Shown in pieces: positions 10,701-22,700 of a stretch of DNA of 64,000 bases. The notes beneath the pieces were generated by a model. That model worked only from the letters and a program-made list of their open reading frames with translations, was not told the origin of the DNA and searched no databases. The DNA lies in assembly GCF_036785885.1 (NCBI RefSeq), contig NC_092322.1, positions 39,639,994-39,703,993 on the forward strand. Direction: 5' to 3'. Each line of letters begins with the position of its first letter. The stretch's first letter is position 1. Position numbers and translations under genes: made by a program. Source of the stretch: Coffea arabica. Lineage: Eukaryota; Streptophyta; Magnoliopsida; Gentianales; Rubiaceae.

Positions 10701-13700
10701 TGGCCATGCCCTATATAAGGGAGAACCACCATACTTGGTGAGCTTATCCTTTTTCCTTTGCATGATTTGAACTGGTACGGAGTTATGTTTGTGAGGGAAT
10801 GACTTCCTTCTTCTGGAATTCAGTGCACTGCAATTTCTCAGCCAGCACGAAAAGAATAGTGGTCAATCTAATGCATCTAGGGCATGCTACATGCGTATTT
10901 TTTGATAGGTTGGACGACTGATCACGTTAGATGTGTTTATTGATTGTTGAGGCAGTAACTAGTTAGTGGCTTTAGTTTGATTAGATAGGAATGCAAAAGC
11001 AACTTTGTCATTGCAAATGGTGGTTATTGAACAAGTAAAAATATGGAATAACCAAATAAGGAGCTGAAGGATAGCTGTCCTTTTTTTTTTCCCTTTTTTT
11101 GTTGGGTCCTTGATGGTATGGTGGTGTAGCACGGAGCTTGTAACGATTATGTTCCTTTAAGTGTTCTACAAAATTCTGTGTGAGCTTTGAAAGATAAACT
11201 TCTGAATTATTTTTCAGTCTTCGAATATCGGGGATATGTCGCTTGATTCTGAGCTTTTATCAAGCATTTTATCACATCATTTGTTCGGTGGCTGGACGAG
11301 TAATCAACAAATTTTTAACCTTAAATTGTTCATTTTAGTTCTTTTAACAACATTGTGGTCTAGTACCTTACCTGATGAGATGGATGGTCCTAAGTAAAAG
11401 ATATACTGACTTCTGTTGTTTATGTGTTTTAAATTGGACTTGGTAAGAGTTAGCAATTTCCTAGTCGTTTCAATGTTTTCAGGGATTTATCTGCTTCCCT
11501 ACAAATAATTGAGTCTACCTTATCTTAATCTTTTTGGGTTCTTTCAGGCAGCACAGCAAGAGAGATCAACGTTTGTATCTTCGTTAATGCCTCTTCTTGC
11601 TGAGTATGCTTTTCAACCACATGCAGCTGATGCACAAACCATTGTCAGTCATGTCAAGGTTAGAATGAACTTGGTCTTTCTGCTTATGTAATGCATTTCA
11701 AGCAAATGAATGGTTGCTGTCGTGGTGAACTCACTGCTTTGTTTGCTGCGGTGTTGAAATAGTAGATGAAAAGATGCTCCCTCCATCTTAGTTTATGTCT
11801 TGGTTGCTATTTTCGTTTGTGCAAAATATTTGTCATGGTTTAACATGGAAATAACTGAAGCTTCATTTTCCTCTTGTGCCCTTAATACAAGTTCAAAGAA
11901 AAAACAATTAAGTAATGTTCTTCCAATAAGTAATGTTAGAAATCATCTTTGTATTTTGGTACTTGTGCCTTTTTAAAATTCCAAACTCAACTAAAAAAAA
12001 TGTTGAAGTTTAATTGAGGGGCAATGATGGAAAGAGTTGCTTTGGTAGCTGATCTGTTTTGGTCAAACTTTACTTTTCTCAATCTGTGTGCAAATTTGAA
12101 CCATTTATTTATAATTTTAGGAATTTCCCTTTCTCCTTCTCAACTTCTTAAATCTTAAATTGCAACTTTTGTGGATGTTAAGGGGCAATGCTGTTGGACT
12201 TTTGCAAAGAAGAGGGTGGGCTGGTAAAACTTGATGTGCTTGACAAATGCTTTTGAACTTTTTGTGTTTCCGTTTCTATTGATGTGTTAGATGGACTAAT
12301 ATTAATCATCATGAAAACCTGCTAACACTTGTTTATTAACTTGCCTTCATTTGAAGAGGATGCAAGTTATGGAATTAGTCAATCTATTTTTAGATGGGGA
12401 AATTTATAACAGTGGAGGAAGGCAAAAAGAAGAGGGTAAACTAGGCAATGATACCTAGGATTTAAGCATCCATTTTTGAGCTTATGTGCATTGCATGTTC
12501 TATATGTAAATTTACTGTCTCTACTTTGATTGTTAACCTTTCTTTTCATGTTGTCTTGAAAAAAGTGTGTCAATTTAGCCTCGGGATGGTTAAATTTCAA
12601 TAGCTGGGATTAGTTGAAATAAAACATGTATCTGACTGACTTTACCATTCATTTTCCTCTGAAAGTGTGCGTAACACAAAATTGGTTCTTCATTTGCTCT
12701 AGTACAAATCTACATCACACTTATAGCTTGTCAGACATTGTCAAGATGTTTTTGTTAGCTCCCTTACTCCTTGCCTCTCTCCATCACTCAACCATTAATA
12801 TATCTTTGTAGTTTTTAGCATATGTATGTTTAGAGAGACATTCTATGGAGATAACTAGGACATATGTTTAGTCGATTCAATGATCTGCCATAAGACATTG
12901 CAGAAGACAGCCAAATTGATCCACAAACTCTTCAAATGATTGCTTTAGTTGGTTTTCGAAGATGTATGGGATTCACATATCATTGTTTAGGTTGTTTGCA
13001 AGAGAGCTCGTGAAACAATTCAAGTATTTGCATTTCCAAGATGGGCCCGGCAAGTGGCTGGCCACTATTGGAATGCTTATCATGTTTTAAAGGCATTGTT
13101 TGATTCAAACATACACATATTCCAAGCTTCTTCAGCTCTTTATCTTGCTTACGTGCATCTTTCGTAGATTCAGGGGCTTCCTATAAGACATTGCAAACAA
13201 GATCTAAATTGGTCTCAGCTCTACGGATGGTAGTCTTGGTTTTCAGAGATATATGGGGTCCATGTATGGAGTTTTAGGTTTGTCAAGGGGCTTGTGAATT
13301 GACTTCAATAGCATAGACCATTTTTTACAATGAACTAAGCAAGAGAGCTGACTGCTTTTCAAGACTTTAAGACAATTTGATGCTTTAAAGTCATTGTTTG
13401 TTTGTCAACAATACACATTCAAGTTTCTTCAACTCTATTAAAAGTAATGCACGTACTGAGTTCCCCGATGGCAGAATATGTTCTAACATGTTCAGTATTA
13501 AATAATGGTCTACGGGGAAATATTTTCTTGTGATAATAGAGATTTGGAAGGGCATGAAGAGGATAGTTGTTCAATCAGATCTTATTTGGACGTGGGAGAG
13601 AGAGCATAACGTGATAATCTGCAACTTTTTTAAGCATCAACTCCAAAAATGTTGACTATGATACTTGAAATAAACATTCCACCTTATGTATATTTTACTA

Positions 13701-16700
13701 TTAGAGGCACTGAAGATCGGTGGCCAAAGATTGTTTTCTGCAGGCAGTGCACCACTTAATTCGGTTACAAGAATAGAATGCCCTCAGTCTGAGTGTGCCT
13801 CTGCTGCTGCCTCATCTTTCACATCCATCCATGCTGGTCTGCAAATTTTTTATGATTAAAACTCCATTTTGCTCAAGTCTAGAACATTTTGTTGAAGTAC
13901 CATTGTACTGCGCATGGTACACTTGCTCCCGTCACCTGCCACCTTGACCTACTTTAGTTTCTTCCTTCTCTCTTCAATTGGCCATTCATTCTCTTTCTGC
14001 TTATTCAAGTTCCAATTTTTCTTCTTCTGGCTTTGAGAAGAAAACATGGGAGGTGGTGAGGCAGGGACATCCTATGATTATCCATAAGAGAAATGAGAAG
14101 AAAGCCCAGCAAAATACTCTCCTCAGATCTTCTTCCCCCCCTCCCCCCCACCCCTTCTTTTTCTCTCTTCCCTACACATCTATAATAAAGTGGCAGTTGA
14201 GTGACACCTATATACATACATGCCCACACAAAGAGACATGTATGGCTTTGCTAAGTCCACTAAATTGATATCTCTATAGATGGAAATAACACGTAGTGAT
14301 ACATAATGAAAACAACAGGTTTTGCATAAATTCGTTGGTTTTCTACTTCCATCTTACTCCAAAGTAGTCTTTAATTTGATTTAGTAGTTTATCACATTGT
14401 ATGTATATGGTAATGTGTAAAACTCATAAATTGAAACTAGCATGCCCAAATTCTGTAAGATATATATGTATAGAAATGTTCCTTTTCCTTTGAAATGGGC
14501 CGTTACATATGGTGGACTCCTGATATCCTGTTCTTTCAGGTACTGTTTAGACACATGCAGGAGAAGCTTCTTGTCACAGAGGTAGGTTGGAGGTGCTGAA
14601 GAACATTGTGAATTCTAGATGCAGATAGAATAGGATATAACTTTCTTGCTTATTTTCAAGTACTTGGTTTACTACCCAGTTTCTCATAACCTAAAGAAAT
14701 TCCACAACTTTGGTGCTTGTATCTCTGTCAATGTAGGCGAAGTTAAAGGAGTCCCAGTACCAGTTGGCACCTTGGCGTTCTGATGTAAACCCCTCGAATT
14801 TTTCTCCGTCGCCATCTCATTCTTCTGGGGTAGGGCATTATTTTTATTTTTTATCAGAATTTTTTTGTAGCGACATCCCAGTGGATTTATAAAATTCACA
14901 TATTGTTCTCAGATAAGAAATGGGCTTGAATTGGTGCCTCAACCACCATATTCTAATGGGAAGATCCCTATGACTTCAGACCCTCAGACAACAACAGACT
15001 GGGATTTATTGGGGAACCACCAGAGTGCTTTGGGGGGTGGTGGTGGTGTGAAAAATCCAGAGTCTGATGACTTGGGGAGGTATTCACCTCTTGCAAGCAG
15101 GTGAGCCTGGTCAAATGGAGACTGCTACTGTGAACTGAATGTACAATTTCAACCATCTGCTTTTGGTGGTGGGTTCTGGTTTCAATTGAGTTCTTCATTA
15201 ACTGATCCTGTTTGAATGAATTAATGACCTATATACTTATTACTTTTAGAAAACAATCACTGTGCTACTGAATATGATGGTTTCTGATTTTAGTTGATTG
15301 ATAGTGTTTCATTGTTTTGAGGAATGACAAAGTTCGTAAAAATCCTAAACTGTGCCTCATGAATTGTTAATGGCCATCTCATTATGCACAACACTTGGGT
15401 AAAGTATTATACCATTGACTAACCTCCCATGTCCCATGTATATTCATGCTGTCACTTGAGCATGTAGCTTTCATTTAATTTCCAATTAGTTGGTGCATTG
15501 AATCGTATATTCTTGATAGCGATAAGTGGCAAAAGTCCACTAAGGTTTATAGGAGACGTGGGAAGGATATGCCGAATGCCCAGGCATTGATTTGGCATGC
15601 TTTTGATGACAAGGAACCAACTTGGGAGTTGGCCTGAATCCTATGGAGTTTATTTTCTGATTTCTGTCGGCAGGGGTATTTTAGTAATTTGAATTAGCTG
15701 CAGGAATTTTATGTTTACAGTAATTTTTGTTTAGTAGTTATTCTTGGTAATTAGTAATTTGGTTGTTATAGGGAATAAGGAAGCTTAGCCTTCTAGCTTT
15801 CTAGTTATAATTCTATTCTAGTTAGGAATCCTAATTAGGATTGGAAAGGGATTTGTCCTAGATAGGAATCCTAATTAGGATTGGAAAGGGATTTGTCCTA
15901 GTGTCTATAAATATCAACTTCTCCACAAAGAGAAGGCAGTTTTTGGTCATTTAATAAAATATTCCTGCAGACTTAACGTCTCCCTTAGGGCTGTGTGATG
16001 CATCCCAACTTTAGGTGTGAGACCTAAAGATTCCTAGGAGTGATTCCTAGAACTACCAACCAGTTTTACCTTCTTAAGCATAATTTGCCAGCCTATTTCA
16101 AGTTGCTATTTTAAGTTCGGTGATATTCAATATATAAGCCCTTCTACAACGCTGTTGTGCCTACCAAGTGTTCGTGCTGCGTCAATTTTGGTATCCGAGC
16201 AAGGCTTTCCCATGACGACAAGAAGTGGGTTGAATTTTAGAGGTCGATACACAGACAAGGAACGGGATAACATCATTAATCTTCTCTTAGGGAGGGTTGC
16301 TGTGTTAGAAGACAAAATCTTTAATACCGAGCAACAGCAAATCCCTGAATCTGGAGGCAACGGTGAGCCCGGATCTGGGGACAAAAACAATGGAAAGGAA
16401 CCTGAGCATCTCGAACAGCCTGAACACATAATCGGGAAACAATCTAGTAGGAGTGAAAATAGAATAAATCAATCTTTTGGAAGGCCACAAGCTTCTCTTT
16501 TTGACATGGCTGATGAGATTGTTCAATCAGCAAGGCAAGGAAGACAAGACACTTATGATTTCGCAGGAGACATCACAAAAAGGGTAAGAGTAGATATCCC
16601 TGATTTCGATGGAAGAATTGATCCTAAAGTCTTTTCTGATTGGCTCGCTACTTTGGAACGCTATTTTGACTGGTATGATATGACTGATGAGAGAAAAGTT

Positions 16701-19700
16701 AAGTTTACTATCATGAAACTTGTTGGACAAGCCCAGGTGTGGTGGACAGGAGTCGAGCATGATCTTCGACTTGCTGGACAACTAGACTTGACGTGGGAAG
16801 AGATGAAGCTGCGTTTGAAGAGAAAGTACGTGCCTCTACACTATGAAGCTGACCTTTTTGATGACATGACTAGCTTAAGGCAAGGAAGAATGACAGTTGC
16901 TGAATATATGAATAAGTTTGAGGAGCTGAAAATTCGCTGCGGAGGCACCGAAAGTTCAGCACAAGCTTTATCCAGATTTAAGTTGGGTTTGAGACCTGAA
17001 ATTCGCAAAGGATTGATGGGACGGGATATCTACACAGTTGACAATGCATTCCAAACAGCTCTTAGACTTGAAAAGAGCCTGCAGCAGCCACCACTTAAGA
17101 GGATCAATACTCAAGGTGGGGAGGAAATTCCTAAAAGATTCACTGCAAACGGCAAGCCATATAGATCAGCAGCAGCTCAAGCAACTTCCAAGCCTGCGGA
17201 GACCAAGACTAAGACTTCCACAATCGATGAAAGAAACAAGAACAAAGATGGATGTTTCAAGTGTGGTTTGAAGGGACACATGGCATGGGAGTGCCCGAAC
17301 AAGAGGAACTTGCACTTTGGCGCTGATTTCAGAGATAAGGAAAATCTAGAGGTCGAGGAAGATGAAGGTGCTGATTATTTGACTGAGATAGCGCAACTTA
17401 ATGTTGATGATTTGGAAGACGAAGAAGAAGACACGTCTTATCTCTCGGTTGTGAGGCGTCTCCTTAGTGCACCAAAGTCACAAAAGGAAGACTGGCAAAG
17501 AACTTCAATCTTTCAAACCTTAGTGTGCTGTGGGCAAGAGACTAGAAAGCTAATTATTGATGGTGGCAGCAGCATGAACGTGGTTTCAGAATCTACCGTA
17601 CAACGGTTAAATTTGCCTACAGAGCCACATCCTAAACCTTACAAGGTTGCTTGGATCAACAGTAGCTCTATACCGGTAACGAGACGTTGCTTGGTGTCCA
17701 TTAAACATGGACCTTACAGCGATACTATATGGTGCGACGTTATTCCAATGACCGTTTCTCACATACTTCTTGGTCGACCTTGGCTATATGATCAGGATGT
17801 GAATCATAATGGAAAGTCAAATACTTACTCATTCAAGTTTAATGACCAGCAGATTGTCTTAAAGCCTATGAGTGCTGAAACTATGAAGAAGTTTCACGAG
17901 AAGAAACCAACCAAACAAGAGAAGCCAGGAGTTAATGAAGTGATTGAGACAAGGAAGAAACCTCTTCAGATTTTGAGCAAGAAGCAATTTGAAAGGGAGA
18001 GCAAGGAGCAAGGAGTTATTATGGTATTAGTCTTCAGGGAGGTGAAAATTTCAGCAGTTGTCAACTCTGAAGAAGTGCCTCCAGAAATTGTCAAATTGCT
18101 GTCCGATTTTTCTGATGTAGCTCCTGAAGATTTGCCTCATGGACTACCACCTATGCGTGATATCCAGCATGCAATAGATTTGATACCAGGCTCTCAACTT
18201 CCTAACTTGCCTGCCTATCGCATGAACCCGAGTGAGTCTGCTGAACTTAAGAGACAAGTAGAGGAGCTCTTGGACAAAGGACATATTCATGCCAGCCTAA
18301 GTCCTTGTGCAGTGCCGGCTTTATTGACTCCAAAGAAAGACGGAACCTGGAGAATATGTGTAGATAGCCGTGCAATCAACAAGATAACAATCAAGTACAG
18401 GTTTCCCATACCCAGACTTGATGATATGATTGATATGATGGCTGGGTCAACTATCTACACTAAAATTGACTTGCGAAAGGGGTACTATCAAATCAGAATT
18501 CATCCGGGTGATGAGTGAAAAACAGCCTTTAAGACGAAGGATGGTCTCTATGAGTGGCTAGTGATGCCATTTGGCCTCTCTAATGCTCCCAGCACCTTTA
18601 TGAGATTCATGACGCGGGTATTTCAGCCCTTTATTGGCCGTTTTGTGGTTGTCTATTTCGATAATATCTTATTTTACAGCAAGAACAAAGAGGAGCACAT
18701 TAACCATCTTCAACAAGTAATGAGAGTTCTTCGTCAAGAAAAACTCTATCAACTTGAAGAAGTGCACCTTCATGGCTCCTAGTGTGGAATTTTTGGGTTT
18801 TGTCATTTCAAATGAAGGGATAGCTGCTGATCCAGGAAAAGTGAAGGCAATAGTAGATTGGCCAGTTCCTACTAATTTGAAGGAGGGTCGCAGTTTCCAT
18901 GGGCTAGCTTCATTTTATAGGAGATTTATAAGGGGGTTTAGCTCTGTTATGGCTCCCATCACTGATTGCATGAAGCAGGGACAGCATCAATGGACAAAAA
19001 CTACGGCTAAGGCTTTTGAAGAATTAAAGAAGCGAATGACCGAAGCTCCAGTGCTTAGGCTGCCAGATTTTTCTAAGGTGTTTGAGATCGCATGTGATGC
19101 TTCTCATGTCGGGATTGGTGGAGTTCCAAGTCAAGAAGGTCATCCAATAGCTTATTTTAGTGAAAAGCTGAATGAGGCTGTTAAGAGAATATAAGTATTC
19201 TTGTAGATAATAAATTAGTAAGGGCATTCTTGTAAATAGTTTGTTAGGTTTGTACTCCTATAAATACTAGTTGGTCACTCATAATACGGTGACTAGATAT
19301 TTTCCTCCCAAGATACCTGTTAACATGGTATCAGAGCAAAAGTCCTAGGGTTAGGGTTAAATATCTAGTCAAAAGTACTGTTCAGCCGCACTGTTTATCG
19401 CAACACTGTTCACGCATCACTGTTCACGGCGCAGCACTGTTCACGGCATATTGTTCACACGTCACTGTCATCTCGAGTTTTGACCTTGTCTTTGGTTTGA
19501 CGTGCTATTCGTCATGGTTGAAAGGTTTGTTAATGCGGTTATCACTGACCAAATTGAATCGAGTTTTTCAGCACATGGGTCCCAGAAGACTGTTACTATA
19601 TCTGAGGAAGATTATGTTAAATTCCTACAGTACCAAGTTACAAATCACGCATCTCTTCCCTCTACTTTTTTAGCACAAAAAGGTAATGACTCATGGATTA

Positions 19701-22700
19701 TTGATTCCGGGGCTACTGATCATATGTCAGGTACCTCTAAAATATTTTCTAATTTTCAAGAGTCTACTCCTTTTCCTCATGTTACTTTAGCTTATGGATC
19801 TACCACTAAAGTTAAAGGACTAAGCACTGTAGAAATTAATCAATCACTTCCGCTGTCTTCTGTTCTTTACGTACCCAATTTGCCCTTTAATCTAATGTCT
19901 GTTAGTAAGCTCACTAAATTTCTACAGTGTACAGTTACTTTTTCTTCTGATTCTGTTATCATTCAGGATTTGAAGACAAAGAGGACGATTGATGGAGGGC
20001 ATGAGCATAATGGTCTTTACTTTCTCAACTTCAATGGTCCGATAGCATGTCCTGCTACTGTTTCTCCTCTTGAAATTCATTGTCGTTTAGATCATCCGTC
20101 TTTACAAAATTTGAAAAAGTTGGTTCCTACTTTGAGTCAATTATCTTCGTTAGAATGTGAGTCTTGTCAGTTAGAAAAGCATCATCGTGTTTCTTTTGCT
20201 CCTAGAGTCAATAAACGGGTTTCTGAACCCTTTTTGTTAGTTCATTCTGATGTTTGGAGTCCTAGTCGAGTCACTTCAAAGTTAGGTTTTAAATATTTTG
20301 TAGTCTTTGTTGATGATTTTTCCAGAGTTACATGGCTTTATTTAATGAATGATCGTTCAGAATTATATTTTATTTTTTGTGCATTTGTTACAGAAATAAA
20401 GAATCAATTGGGTGTGCCTGTACGTATACTTCGCAGTGATAATGCGAATGAATATTTTTTCACTCCTTTTAATACCTTTATGACTAAGTCTATTATTATT
20501 CATCAGTCCTCTTGTCCTCACACTCCACAACAGAATGGAGTTGCTGAAAGAAAAATTGGACATTTAATCGAAATTGCTCGAACACTGTTGTTGCACATGA
20601 ATGTGCCCAAACAATTTTGGAGTGATGCAGTTCTAACTGCATGTTATTTAATTAATCGCATGCCATCTAATATTCTTGGAGGTCAATTACCTTACTCCAT
20701 TCTTTTTCCTCATGAACCTGTGTTTAAATTGCCTCCTCGTATTTTTGGATGTGTATGCTTTGTTCATCAGCTTGCCCCCGGGGTGGATAAATTAGATTCT
20801 CGTGCTATTAAGTGTATTTTCTTAGGATACGCACTAGCGCAAAAAGGGTATAGATGTTACAGTCCAGTTTTAAATCAATTTTTTACTTGTGCTGATGTTA
20901 CTCTCTTTGAATCCACTCCATATTTTATAAAACAAAGATGTCTTGTGAGTTAGACCAGTGTCCCTCTTTTTTCTCTCCTGTTTTACCAGTCCCTTCCCCT
21001 TTATTACCTAAGTTATCTAGTCCACCAGATTCCATAGCTCGATTATCTTGTCATCTTCAAGTTTACTCTCGTCGTTCCATAGTTGAGAAAGTTCCTGATA
21101 TGCCACGCACTTCACCAATTAACTCTCAATCTTCAAATCCAGGTATGACGCGCTCCTCTGAGTTAGATCTTCCTATTAATTTACGCAAAGGTAAGAGACA
21201 TTGTACTTTCCATCCTATTTTTAATTGTTTCTTATTCTCATCTCTCTATGTCATATTCTTCTTTTGTTGCTTCCCTTGATTCTATCTTCATTCCTAAGTC
21301 TATTACCTATGCTCTTAATCATCCTGGTTGGAGATTAGCTATGCAAGAAGAGATGTCTGCTTTGGAACAAAATGGTACTTGGGATCTTGTCCCTCGTCCT
21401 TCAGGTAAGCCTGTTGTTGGTTGTAAATGAGTGTACACTATAAAAGTGCAGCCTAATGGTTCTATTGATAGATTGAAGGCTCGTCTGGTAGTTAGAGGAT
21501 TTACTCAAGTGTATGGAGTAGACTACTTAGAAACATTTTCTCCTGTTGCAAAGATTATCTCTGTTCGTCTTCTTATCTCTTTGGTAGCAACTTATAATTG
21601 GTCATTGCATCAGTTGGACGTGAAAAATGCATTTCTGCATGGAGATTTGGAACAAGAGGTATATATGGAACAACCTCCTGGATTTGTTGTTCAGGGGGAG
21701 AATCCGCGGCTGGTTTGTCATTTGAAAAAATCCTTATATGGATGGAAACAGTCTCCGAGGGCTTGGTTTGGCCGGTTTAGTAGTGTTGTCATGGAGTTCG
21801 GTCTGACAAGATGTGGAGTAGATCACTCTGTATTTTATCGGCATTCTAATGCTGGTAAAATTTTTAATAGTTGTTTATGTAGATGACATTGTGATTACAG
21901 GTGATGATGTTGTGGGGATCCAGAAACTTAAATCCAATATGTAGGCAAACTTTCAGACAAAGGATTTAGGTCATCTACAGTATTTTCTGGGTATTGAGGT
22001 ACCTCGGTCTAAATATGGGATTTATTTATGTCAAAGAAAATATGTACTCGATATGTTGAGTGAAGTTGGGATGTTAGGTTGCCGACCTGTGGATACTCCT
22101 ATGGATCTCAATGTGAAATTAGCAGGAGATCAAGGTGCATTACTTGATGATCCTAAGCAATATAGAAGACTGAGTAAATTAAATTATCTCACTGTAACGA
22201 GACCTGACATTTCGTTTGCAGTGAGTGTGGTGAGTCAATTTCTTGATACCCCTCGTACAAGTTATTGGGATGCTGTTATACGGATTCTCAGGTATCTTAA
22301 GAGTGCTCCTGGAAAAGGGTTGCTGTATCAAAATCATGGACACAATGATATTGAAGGATATAGTGATGCAGATTGGGCTGGTTCTGCCTCAGAACGAAGA
22401 TCGACTACAGGATATTGTGTGTTTATTGGTGATAATTTAGTATCATGGAAGAGTAAGAAGCAAACAGTTGTATCCAGATCAAGTGCAGAATCTGAATACC
22501 GCGCTATGGCTCACACTGTGTGTGAGTTGGTTTGGTTGAAGAGTATGTTACTGGAACTTGGGTTTGAGCATAAACAGCCTATGAATTTAGTGTGTAATAA
22601 TCAGGCGGCTGTTCATATTGCGTTTAATCCAGTGTTTCATGAAAGGACAAAATATATTGAAGTTGATTGTCATTTCATTCGAGAGAAATTGCTTGACGGG

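Noticed and set aside
10685..10737. Possible extra exon in intron 7
   Set aside because: It has AG and GT borders, but 53 bp would break the otherwise perfect frame between exons 7 and 8 and I recognise no family match.
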